From Flavobacterium caeni (lineage in GTDB: Bacteria; Bacteroidota; Bacteroidia; Flavobacteriales; Flavobacteriaceae), in assembly GCF_900101895.1 (NCBI RefSeq), contig NZ_FMVF01000005.1, positions 229,481 to 293,480 on the forward strand: 64,000 nt of DNA. The letters are read 5' to 3'. How positions within the stretch are numbered: the stretch's first letter is position 1; every line of letters starts with the position of its first letter. Shown one piece after another: positions 8,707 through 15,760 of the stretch. The position numbers and the translations under genes are program-made. Below the pieces are notes generated by a model. The model worked only from the letters and a program-made list of their open reading frames with translations, ran no database searches and was not told where the DNA came from.

Positions 8707-9111
8707 TTACGGTTCTTCGTATTGTACGATCCAGTGGTTGCCGTATTTGTCGATCAAATCGCCCGTCCAGCCCCATTGCGAAGCGCCCAGCGGATGCGTC
8801 TGTTGGCCACCCGAAGCCAGTTTGCCGTAGGTGCGGCTTGCTTGTTCGGCTGAGTCGCATTGCAGCAGCATGGCCACGGCATTGCCCTTGATGCGTCCGT
8901 TTTCGTCGGCCATGTCCGAACCCACCAAAGTCCAATCGCCGCGTACGAGCGTCGCCTGTACGATGAGCGACTTGAAACTACACGGCACCCGCGCGCCCAA
9001 GGGCGAATCGCCGACGGTTTCCAGAACCAAATCCCCACCCAGACAATCGCGGTAAAACGACATGGCTTCGCGGCAGTTGCCGTTGAACGTCAGGTAGGAA
9101 TGGATGGTCAT
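8707..9111 (-). CDS. VOC-fold protein, PhnB-like
   Basis: The 134-residue protein has two beta-alpha-beta-beta-beta halves typical of the vicinal oxygen chelate superfamily. The start MTIHSYLTFNGNCREAMSFY and the end DKYGNHWIVQYEEP match the PhnB/3-demethylubiquinone-methyltransferase-like branch. Members bind metals or small hydrophobic ligands, but the reaction cannot be read here. It converges with the PAS kinase (16 bases apart) and lies 38 bases downstream of a second VOC gene, so the two may share a transcript. Confidence 0.9.
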   Translation of the reverse strand: MTIHSYLTFNGNCREAMSFYRDCLGGDLVLETVGDSPLGARVPCSFKSLIVQATLVRGDWTLVGSDMADENGRIKGNAVAMLLQCDSAEQASRTYGKLASGGQQTHPLGASQWGWTGDLIDKYGNHWIVQYEEP

Positions 9112-9149
9112 TTTTATTTTTTTGAATGGGCGAATTTATTGCCGCACGA

Positions 9150-9557
9150 TCAGTGGGCAGGAATGGCGGCCGGATCCATCCAAAAGTAGCTCCAAATGTG
9201 ACCGTCGAGGTCTTCGAATTCGCGGCCATACATAAAGCCGTGGTCTTGTGTCGGCGCCGATTCTTTGCCGCCGGCTGCGATGCCGCGTTCGAAAATCGCG
9301 TCGACTTCGGCTTTGTTTTCGCATGAAAACGCGTTCATGACCTCGATGCTCTTTTTGGCATCGGTGAGTTCCTTGTGGGTAAAGTCCTTGAAACGCGGTT
9401 CGGTGAGCAGCATGGCGTAGATGTGTTCCGAGATGATCATGCACGTTCCGTTCTCGTCGGTAAATCCTTGGTTAAAGGTGTAGCCGACCTTGGTAAAGAA
9501 TTCAATCGATTTTTGTAAATCCTTGACCGCGAAGTTGATAAATACCTTGGTTTCCAT
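9150..9557 (-). CDS. VOC-fold protein, glyoxalase/dioxygenase-like
   Basis: The 135-residue VOC protein begins METKVFINFAVKDLQKSIEF and ends in EFEDLDGHIWSYFWMDPAAI. The D-x-D-G-H segment near the C-terminus is the usual position of a metal-site residue, and DHGFMYGREF precedes it. It is transcribed away from the GlxA-like AraC regulator at 9734, with 176 bases in between. Regulation of the VOC pair by that regulator is plausible from the divergent arrangement but not proven. Confidence 0.9.
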   Translation of the reverse strand: METKVFINFAVKDLQKSIEFFTKVGYTFNQGFTDENGTCMIISEHIYAMLLTEPRFKDFTHKELTDAKKSIEVMNAFSCENKAEVDAIFERGIAAGGKESAPTQDHGFMYGREFEDLDGHIWSYFWMDPAAIPAH

Positions 9558-9558
9558 C

Positions 9559-9594
9559 TTGTTATTATTTATTTTTTATTATTATTTTTTATTG
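9559..9594. repeat. AT-rich simple repeat, left member of an inverted pair
   Basis: Short TTATTATTT/TTTTTTATT units run from the VOC start outward. The complementary AATAAAAAATAATAA run occurs at 9704-9733, giving an inverted pair about 110 bases apart. The same sequence type occurs after the regulator (10717-10742) and at 59016-59048/59108-59135. Confidence 0.6.
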
Positions 9595-9658
9595 TGATAA
9601 GACAAAGATATTTTGATAGCAGGAATTTGGCGATGTGTAAAAACGACTAATGCATGGG

Positions 9659-9689
9659 TTGATTGCGACAAACGGATTGGCTATATTTG
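9659..9689 (+). promoter_or_regulatory. Promoter of the GlxA-like regulator
   Basis: TTG at 9659-9661 and TATATTTG at 9682-9689 are 20 bases apart, matching the Bacteroidota -33/-7 layout. Transcription would begin near 9696, leaving a leader of about 38 bases. Confidence 0.6.
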
Positions 9690-9703
9690 TTAGTAGGCAA
9701 TAC

Positions 9704-9733
9704 CAATAAAAAATAATAATAGACAATAAAAAT
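9704..9733. repeat. AT-rich simple repeat, right member of an inverted pair
   Basis: AATAAAAAATAATAA-type sequence abuts the start codon of the regulator and mirrors the run at 9559-9594. Confidence 0.55.
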
Positions 9734-10717
9734 ATGAAGCATATCTCAATTTTAGTCCCTTTCGGACACGCCAGTTTGCCCAACATAGACGGCACGCACC
9801 AATTGCTCAACGACGTCAACGGTTGCGCCGCGCGCATGGGATTGCCCAAGGTGTTCGACATCCAACTCGTGGGTATTTCGCCCGAGATCATCCAGCGCAA
9901 CGGTCGCTTTACGATACAAACCGACTGTTTGATCGACCAGGTCAAAAAAACCGACCTGATCATCATCCCGGCCATCCACGGCGATCTGCAACAGGCCATA
10001 GACACCAATGCCGAATTCCTGCCCTGGATTGCCAAGCAATACCAAAACGGGGCCGAGGTCGCCAGCCTGTGTATTGGCGCGTTCCTGCTGGCCGCTACCG
10101 GATTGCTGTCGGGCAAACAATGCGCGACGCACTGGGCCGAAGCGCACAAATTTGCGCAAATGTTTCCCGACGTACACGTGGTAGACGACAAGATCATGAC
10201 ACACGAAGACCGCATTTACACCAGCGGCGGCGCCTATTCGTTCCTCAATCTGCTGATTTATCTGATCGAGAAAAACGCAGGGCGCGAGGTGGCCATCATG
10301 ATGTCTAAGCTGTACATGATCGACATCGATCGATACAGCCAATCGCCGTTCATCATGTTCCAGGGCCAAAAAGACCACGACGACGAGGCCGTGCAAAAGG
10401 CGCAACAGTACATCGAGGACAAATTCGACGACAAGATCACGGTAGAGGAATTGGCCGACAAATTTGCCGTCGGACGCAGAACTTTGGAACGCCGGTTCAA
10501 GAAAGCCACCGGTAACACCGTCATAGAATACATGCAACGCGTCAAGATCGAGGCCGCCAAACGCAGTTTCGAGACGAGCCGCAAGAACATTTCAGAAGTG
10601 ATGTTTGACGTGGGCTATACCGATACCAAGGCGTTTCGCGATGTGTTCCGCAAAATCACGGGGCTTACGCCTGTGGAATATAGGAACAAATACAACCGGG
10701 GCGTTGTTGTGGCCTAA
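9734..10717 (+). CDS. GlxA-family AraC regulator with DJ-1/PfpI domain
   Basis: The 327-residue protein combines an N-terminal DJ-1/PfpI-like domain (about 1-190) with a C-terminal AraC-type double helix-turn-helix (about 225-322). The nucleophile-elbow-like cysteine is in SLCIGAFLLAATG, and CATHW follows. The AraC part includes VEELADKFAVGRRTLERRF and VMFDVGYTDTKAFRDVFRKI. Proteins of this architecture regulate catabolic genes; here two VOC genes are divergent and are the nearest possible targets. The ligand is unknown. AT-rich repeat sequence flanks the gene on both sides. Confidence 0.92.
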   Translation: MKHISILVPFGHASLPNIDGTHQLLNDVNGCAARMGLPKVFDIQLVGISPEIIQRNGRFTIQTDCLIDQVKKTDLIIIPAIHGDLQQAIDTNAEFLPWIAKQYQNGAEVASLCIGAFLLAATGLLSGKQCATHWAEAHKFAQMFPDVHVVDDKIMTHEDRIYTSGGAYSFLNLLIYLIEKNAGREVAIMMSKLYMIDIDRYSQSPFIMFQGQKDHDDEAVQKAQQYIEDKFDDKITVEELADKFAVGRRTLERRFKKATGNTVIEYMQRVKIEAAKRSFETSRKNISEVMFDVGYTDTKAFRDVFRKITGLTPVEYRNKYNRGVVVA

Positions 10718-10742
10718 TAAATAATAAGAATAAAAAATAATC
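10717..10742. repeat. AT-rich simple repeat at the gene end
   Basis: TAATAAATAATAAG/AATAAAAAATAATC-type sequence fills the short space between the regulator and the convergent NTF2-like gene, and overlaps the stop codons of both. It matches the runs before the regulator. Confidence 0.5.
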
Positions 10743-11193
10743 AATGAAGGCTCACCACCTTTGTAATCTTCCACTTTTCCCCGTCGTTCCTCCAAAAAAT
10801 GATGAACTTCGAGTCGTGCGGCACCGCGCCGGGTTCGGCCTTGTTGTGGAATTGGTGCATCCCGATTTCAATAGCGCCCCAATCCTTGATCGGGTAGACT
10901 TCGATGCTGCCGGGTTTTAGGTGGCGTGTGACTTTGCCGCAAATATTCTTCTTTGTGGCTTCGACCACTTCTTTTTTGGATTGCATGAGTCCGCCTTTAT
11001 CATGGTAGAATTCCAAATCTTCGGCATAATAGTCGCTGTAAACCGCAAGTTTGGCGTCGCAATGGTTGTAGGCATCAAAGAAAATGCTGTCGTGGCGCGC
11101 GATGGTTTGGTGCAAAGCAGGATCGTCGGGAACGTATTGCGCGCAAAGCGAAGCCGGGCAAAAAAACAATAAAAAAGACTTTTTCATAGACAC
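10741..11193 (-). CDS. Exported NTF2/SnoaL-like protein
   Basis: The 150-residue product starts with a signal peptide (MSMKKSFLLFFCPASLCAQ, cleavage likely after CAQ). The mature part has the SnoaL/DUF4440 pattern: a first helix (HDSIFFDAYNHCDAKLAVYS), a YAEDLEFYHDKGG segment, and closing strands with EKWKITKVVSLH. Proteins of this fold are often ligand-binding or enzymes, and no activity can be assigned. It is separated from htpG by an intrinsic terminator, so it is probably expressed independently. Confidence 0.85.
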   Translation of the reverse strand: MSMKKSFLLFFCPASLCAQYVPDDPALHQTIARHDSIFFDAYNHCDAKLAVYSDYYAEDLEFYHDKGGLMQSKKEVVEATKKNICGKVTRHLKPGSIEVYPIKDWGAIEIGMHQFHNKAEPGAVPHDSKFIIFWRNDGEKWKITKVVSLH

Positions 11194-11216
11194 AGCGTTG
11201 AATGCCCTAAAATAAA

Positions 11217-11250
11217 AAAACCTGCCAACTTTCGCCAGCAGGTTTTCTAT
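11217..11250 (-). terminator. Terminator of htpG
   Basis: AACCTGC (11219-11225) pairs with GCAGGTT (11238-11244). On the minus strand the stem is followed by a T-run just after the htpG stop, and upstream of the next gene. Confidence 0.8.
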
Positions 11251-11266
11251 TTAAAACAGATAAAAT

Positions 11267-13153
11267 TTATTTGATCAGCTCAAAACTGCGTTTGACAAAA
11301 GCCGTCAGTTCTTCGCCCTTGAGCAAATTCTGCGACAGTTTTGCGAGGTCGAGCGCTTGTTTGACCAGGTGTTCCTGGTGCGTCTTGTCTTCGGTATTCA
11401 AAATGTTCGTCGCCAATTCAGAATTGGTGTTCACCACCAAATTGTACATGTCCGGGAAGTTGCCCATGCCAAACATCCCGCCGCCGCCGCTTTGGCTCAT
11501 TTCTTTCATACGGCGCATGAATTCGGGCTGCGTGATCAAGAACGGCGCGGCATTCGAATCGAGTGCTTCGAGTTGGACGGTATAGGTGGTTTTGGGGACG
11601 ATGTCTTCTACAACCGTCTTCAGGCTGGTTTGCTGTTCGTCCGACAATTTAGAAACCGCGTTCTCGTCTTTTTTGATGAGGTTGTCAACGTGGTCCGAAT
11701 CGACACGAACAAAAGTCAAATCGCTGTTGTCGCTTTCCAATTTCTGGATCAGGTGCGAAACGATGGGCGAGTCGAGCAACAACACTTCATATCCTTTGGC
11801 CTTGGCGGCATCGATGTAGGCGTGTTGCGCGTCTTTGTTTCCGGCGTACAACACGACGAGCTTGCCGTCTTTGTCGGTTTGGTTGTCTTTGAGTTTTTCC
11901 TTCAATTCTTCGAGTGTGAAATACTGCCCGTCTACGGTAGGGTACAAAACGAACGCACCGGCTTTTTCATAGAATTTCGGTTCAGAAAGCATGCCGTATT
12001 CCAAAACGATTTTGATGTCGTTCCACTTGGCTTCAAAATCTTCGCGGTTTTCGGTAAACAACGATTTGAGTTTGTCGGCGACTTTGCGCGTGATGTAATT
12101 CGAGATTTTCTTGACGTTTCCATCCGCCTGAAGGTAGGAACGCGACACGTTCAATGGAATATCTGGCGAATCGATCACACCTTTGAGCATCGTCAAAAAT
12201 TCAGGGACGATGCCTTCGACATTGTCGGTCACGAACACCTGGTTCTGGTACAATTGGATTTTGTCTTTCTGGATTTGCAGATCGGCGCCCAGCCTCGGGA
12301 AATACAAGATCCCCGTCAAATTAAAAGGATGGTCTACGTTCAAGTGGATGTGGAACAAAGGCTCCTCGAATTGCATCGGATACAGCTCGCGGTAAAACGA
12401 CTGGTAGTCTTCGGCCGCAAGCTCCGAAGGCTGCTTGGTCCAGGCCGGGTTCGGGTTGTTGACGATGTGGTCTACGGTTTCGTACTCGGTTTTGTAATCC
12501 TCGGGCGCATCCTCGGGTTTTGGCAACGCGTTTTGCCTGGTGCCGAACTTGATTGGGATCGGCATGAATTTGTTGTATTTGTTGAGCAATTCACGGATTT
12601 TCGATTCTTCGAGGAATTCGAGCGAATCGTCGGCGATGTGCAAAATGATTTCCGTTCCGCGGTCCGTTTTATCCGACGGTTCTAACGTAAATTCCGGGCT
12701 TCCGTCGCACGTCCAATGCGCCGCCGGTTCGTCTTTGTAGGATTTGGTGATGATTTCTACCTTGTCGGCCACCATGAACGCCGAATAAAATCCGAGCCCG
12801 AAATGCCCGATGATACCCGTGTCTTTGGCCGAATCCTTGTATTTGTCAAGGAATTCCTCGGCGCCCGAAAAGGCCACTTGGTTGATGTATTTCTCGACTT
12901 CGTCTGCCGTCATCCCGATGCCTTGATCGATGATGTGGAGTTTTTTCGCGTCCTTGTCGATCTTGATTTCGATCCTTGGGCTGCCGTATTCGGTCTTGGC
13001 CTCGCCGATGCTTGTCAGGTGTTTGAGTTTGAGCGTCGCATCGGTGGCGTTCGACACGAGCTCGCGTAAAAAGATCTCGTGGTCGCTGTACAGGAATTTT
13101 TTGATCAGGGGAAAGATGTTTTCTACAGAAACATTGATTTTTCCGGTTGTCAT
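11267..13153 (-). CDS. htpG: Chaperone HtpG (Hsp90)
   Basis: The 628-residue protein is full-length bacterial Hsp90. The N-terminal GHKL ATPase domain contains ELVSNATDATLKLKHL, DQGIGMTADEVEKY and GHFGLGFYSAFMVADKVEI, the ATP-binding and lid motifs. The middle domain includes the conserved NVSRSYLQ segment, and the C-terminal dimerisation domain is complete. It lacks a signal peptide and acts in the cytoplasm on client proteins under stress. The gene is monocistronic, with its own terminator, and divergent from a lipoprotein gene. I see no obvious heat-shock operator in its upstream region. Confidence 0.97.
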   Translation of the reverse strand: MTTGKINVSVENIFPLIKKFLYSDHEIFLRELVSNATDATLKLKHLTSIGEAKTEYGSPRIEIKIDKDAKKLHIIDQGIGMTADEVEKYINQVAFSGAEEFLDKYKDSAKDTGIIGHFGLGFYSAFMVADKVEIITKSYKDEPAAHWTCDGSPEFTLEPSDKTDRGTEIILHIADDSLEFLEESKIRELLNKYNKFMPIPIKFGTRQNALPKPEDAPEDYKTEYETVDHIVNNPNPAWTKQPSELAAEDYQSFYRELYPMQFEEPLFHIHLNVDHPFNLTGILYFPRLGADLQIQKDKIQLYQNQVFVTDNVEGIVPEFLTMLKGVIDSPDIPLNVSRSYLQADGNVKKISNYITRKVADKLKSLFTENREDFEAKWNDIKIVLEYGMLSEPKFYEKAGAFVLYPTVDGQYFTLEELKEKLKDNQTDKDGKLVVLYAGNKDAQHAYIDAAKAKGYEVLLLDSPIVSHLIQKLESDNSDLTFVRVDSDHVDNLIKKDENAVSKLSDEQQTSLKTVVEDIVPKTTYTVQLEALDSNAAPFLITQPEFMRRMKEMSQSGGGGMFGMGNFPDMYNLVVNTNSELATNILNTEDKTHQEHLVKQALDLAKLSQNLLKGEELTAFVKRSFELIK

Positions 13154-13288
13154 AATATTTTGGATTTAAAATTTTCTGTCCCCGGCTGTTCAAATACGAT
13201 ACCAACGCGGCCAACGTGACAAAATGTCGTATGTTAATTTTAATAGTAATTTAAGGAATTTTGGAACGTGCAGAAATTTTAACAAATG

Positions 13289-13296
13289 TATATTTG
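13289..13296 (+). promoter_or_regulatory. -7 box TATATTTG of the lipoprotein gene
   Basis: This exact TAnnTTTG match puts the transcript start near 13303, downstream of the ATG at 13286. It therefore decides that translation starts at 13322. Confidence 0.6.
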
Positions 13297-13321
13297 TACC
13301 GTAACCATAACCTATCCCATC

Positions 13322-13798
13322 ATGAGAAAAATCTTTGCAATGATTGCGCTGACCGTGGCTTTTGTAGGATGCAAGTCTACGTCGGCGACCAGCACCAAAG
13401 TCGACAACAAGTCGCACACGGCCATCAAAGGCAATTGGGTCATCACTTCGGTCACGTATCCGGGATCGGAATACATCAAGGTGACTTCGTTCAACCTCGC
13501 CGATTCGAAGTGTTTCGAAGGCAGCACTTGGAAGTTCGTTTCCAACAACGACACCGGAAACATGACACTCAACGCCGCCGATTGCGCGCAGTTTACGTCG
13601 CCGATCAAGTGGTTTGTCAACAAAGAAGGCCAGTTTGTGCTCAAGGTACTCAACGCGGGCGAGAAGGCCAAGAAAGTGCGTGACGGCTATGTGCTTCGCG
13701 TGGCCAACCAATCCACCGAATCCTTCCAACTCGTCGACAACATCAACGTGGGCGGCAAGCTCACCGATGTGGTGTACCAATTCCAAAAAGTCAATTAA
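13322..13798 (+). CDS. Lipocalin-like lipoprotein
   Basis: The 158-residue precursor begins MRKIFAMIALTVAFVGC, a clear lipoprotein signal with lipidated Cys17. An upstream ATG at 13286 would add 12 residues before the signal and lies upstream of the expected transcript start, so it is rejected. The mature part contains a GNWVITSVTYPGS opening and alternating strands typical of small lipocalin-like proteins in this phylum. That fold is an inference from pattern. An OmpA-family gene follows after 12 bases, and the two form an operon that probably serves the outer membrane. Confidence 0.85.
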   Translation: MRKIFAMIALTVAFVGCKSTSATSTKVDNKSHTAIKGNWVITSVTYPGSEYIKVTSFNLADSKCFEGSTWKFVSNNDTGNMTLNAADCAQFTSPIKWFVNKEGQFVLKVLNAGEKAKKVRDGYVLRVANQSTESFQLVDNINVGGKLTDVVYQFQKVN

Positions 13799-13810
13799 CC
13801 TCGAATTATC

Positions 13811-14503
13811 ATGAAAAAGTTAGCGATCATGGCACTGGCAACGTTTATCGTTTCGGGTGCTACCTTAAGTTGTGAATCAGTAAAAAATACGAACAAAGCG
13901 CAAAGGGGCGCGGCCATCGGTGCGGTGGGCGGTGCGGTACTCGGCGGCGTACTCGGCAACAACCTGGGCAAGGGCGGCAATGGTGCGCTCGGTGCGGTGT
14001 TGGGTGGTGTCGTAGGCGGTGTGGCCGGTGGCGTCATCGGAAACCAAATGGACAAGCAGGCGCGCGAGATCGATCAGGCGCTTCCGGGTGCCGACGTGGT
14101 ACGTGTAGGCGAGGGGATCAAGCTCACCCTGGGCGAGAATGCCGTTCGTTTCGATACCAATAGATCGACATTGACCCCAACGGCAAAAGCCAACCTGGAC
14201 AAATTGGTCAAGGTGTTCAACGATTATCCCGATACCGACATTGTGATCTACGGGTACACCGACAACACGGGTACGCCAGAATACAACCTCAAATTGTCGG
14301 GCGAGCGCGCGGCTTCGGTCAGGACTTATTTGTCGGGCAAAGGATTGAAATCTACACGGTTCCAAACCACAGGATTGGGTATCGCCGATCCGATTGCGAC
14401 CAACGACACACCTGAAGGACGCAGCCAAAACAGACGTGTCGAATTTGCGATCACGGCCAACGAAAAAATGGTCCAGGATGCGCAAACCCAAACCGGAAAC
14501 TAA
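13811..14503 (+). CDS. OmpA-family protein with glycine-zipper segment
   Basis: The 230-residue precursor has a lipoprotein-like signal (TFIVSGATLSC). A long glycine-rich stretch at about 35-80 (GAVGGAVLGGVLGNNLGKGG and repeats of this) follows, forming one or two glycine-zipper membrane hairpins. The C-terminal OmpA domain (about 105-220) includes TDIVIYGYTDNTGTPEYNLK and ends with EGRSQNRRVEFAI, the peptidoglycan-binding pattern with the conserved Asp and Arg. It should link the outer membrane to the cell wall. It is the second gene of a two-gene operon, followed by a strong terminator. Confidence 0.93.
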   Translation: MKKLAIMALATFIVSGATLSCESVKNTNKAQRGAAIGAVGGAVLGGVLGNNLGKGGNGALGAVLGGVVGGVAGGVIGNQMDKQAREIDQALPGADVVRVGEGIKLTLGENAVRFDTNRSTLTPTAKANLDKLVKVFNDYPDTDIVIYGYTDNTGTPEYNLKLSGERAASVRTYLSGKGLKSTRFQTTGLGIADPIATNDTPEGRSQNRRVEFAITANEKMVQDAQTQTGN

Positions 14504-14520
14504 TTCAAGCTATTGATAGC

Positions 14521-14545
14521 AAGCCGCCTGCGGGCGGCTTTTTTT
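14521..14545 (+). terminator. Terminator after the OmpA operon
   Basis: AAGCCGCC and GGCGGCTT form an eight-base-pair stem with a four-base loop (TGCG), followed by seven or more T. Confidence 0.9.
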
Positions 14546-15668
14546 ATGGCGTGAACACACCCATTGCCGGTAACGCTTTGTGGTCGAAGTCCCACAGTGC
14601 CTGGTTTTCCCAGCTTGATCCGCCAGTCGTGGTGGTCTCGTTGCCATCGAATGCGACCCAGTCGGGTGCCCAATACACCCAGCCGATGCCTTTGTCGTTC
14701 GGGATGCTTTTGACGATGTTGTCGATACGGCCCATGAAATCGCGTTGGCCTTGCGGCGTGGCGGGATAGGCACCGATGATTTGGTCGGCCGAGCCAATGT
14801 AATTCGTCAGGTTGTCGTCCCATTCAAAAGTAAACGGGTAGGCCACTTCGACAATCATGATTTCTTTGTCGAATGTCGCGGCCAATTCATTGAGCTTGGT
14901 TTGCACGGTGATCAGGTTCTTGGTCTGGAATTGCGGATAGTACGACAACCCGATGACGTCAAAATCAAGCGCAAAAGGTTGCAGTTCGGTAAAGAAATAC
15001 ACGGCGTTCTCTACTTTGGAGTGGTGCAGGATCACTTTCGTATCATTTCCATTGACCTCGCGCACGGCATCGATGGCTTTTGAAACCAGCGCCGCATAGT
15101 TGGGCCAATTGTCGTCGAATGCATCCCAAACGCGGCCGTAGTCCCACAAGAACCCGCTGTCGGTTTCGTTGCCGATCTGGACGAATGCTGGTGCCGTTCC
15201 TTGATTTTTGAAAGCCGTCAGTACACTTTTGGTATAATCGAACACTTCTGTCTGCAATTGTTCTTGTGTAAGTCCTTGCCAAGCGGCAGGTGGCGTTTGG
15301 TGGCTTGGGTCGGCCCAGGTATCCGAATAGTGGATGTCGAGCATGAAAGCCATATTGTGCTGTTTGATTTTTTGCGCATAGGCCAATACCTGGGCCAGCG
15401 TGTTTTGCCCGTCTTCGGACGTGTGCCACAATTTGAGCCTGACCAGATTCGTCCCCGCCGATTCGACAAAATCGAGCAAGTTTACCGTGGCCCCAGCCGC
15501 ATCGCGGTACACCGGATCGTAGCTTTCCAATTCAGACTGGAACGACAAATCCATCCCGCGATAATAGGTGCGTTCGGGTGTTGGAACAGTAGGCACAATG
15601 GGCTCATCGTCGCTGCCCGAGCAGGCGGCCAGCGCAAAAAACGAAATCAGAAGGGCGTAAACTTTCAT
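14544..15668 (-). CDS. GH53 arabinogalactan endo-beta-1,4-galactanase, lipoprotein
   Basis: The 374-residue enzyme begins MKVYALLISFFALAACSGS, a lipoprotein signal with lipidated Cys16 and a following acidic SGSDDEP tract that may favour surface export. The body is a TIM barrel of glycoside hydrolase family 53: YYRGMDLSFQSELES at the start, the acid/base glutamate in QIGNETDSG, and the nucleophile in IMIVEVAYPF. GH53 cleaves beta-1,4-galactan side chains of pectin. No SusC/SusD pair or other pectin enzyme is nearby, so it is not part of a visible polysaccharide utilisation locus. The longer frame starting at 15710 lacks a signal at its start and is rejected. Confidence 0.92.
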   Translation of the reverse strand: MKVYALLISFFALAACSGSDDEPIVPTVPTPERTYYRGMDLSFQSELESYDPVYRDAAGATVNLLDFVESAGTNLVRLKLWHTSEDGQNTLAQVLAYAQKIKQHNMAFMLDIHYSDTWADPSHQTPPAAWQGLTQEQLQTEVFDYTKSVLTAFKNQGTAPAFVQIGNETDSGFLWDYGRVWDAFDDNWPNYAALVSKAIDAVREVNGNDTKVILHHSKVENAVYFFTELQPFALDFDVIGLSYYPQFQTKNLITVQTKLNELAATFDKEIMIVEVAYPFTFEWDDNLTNYIGSADQIIGAYPATPQGQRDFMGRIDNIVKSIPNDKGIGWVYWAPDWVAFDGNETTTTGGSSWENQALWDFDHKALPAMGVFTP

Positions 15669-15725
15669 AGGATTTTTACCCGCAAGGTAAGTGATTTGGC
15701 CGATTCCCAAAAGTGTTTGCCTTAC

Positions 15726-15756
15726 AAAAAAAGCCCGACGGTCAAGTCGGGCAAAG
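15726..15756 (-). terminator. Terminator after the 956-residue surface protein
   Basis: GCCCGAC (15733-15739) pairs with GTCGGGC (15746-15752). On the minus strand the stem is followed by TTTTTTT. Confidence 0.85.
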
Positions 15757-15760
15757 AGGG

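Noticed and set aside
11357..12685. Plus-strand open frame of 442 codons antisense to htpG.
   Set aside because: The htpG protein is unmistakable; the antisense peptide has shadow composition and no domain.
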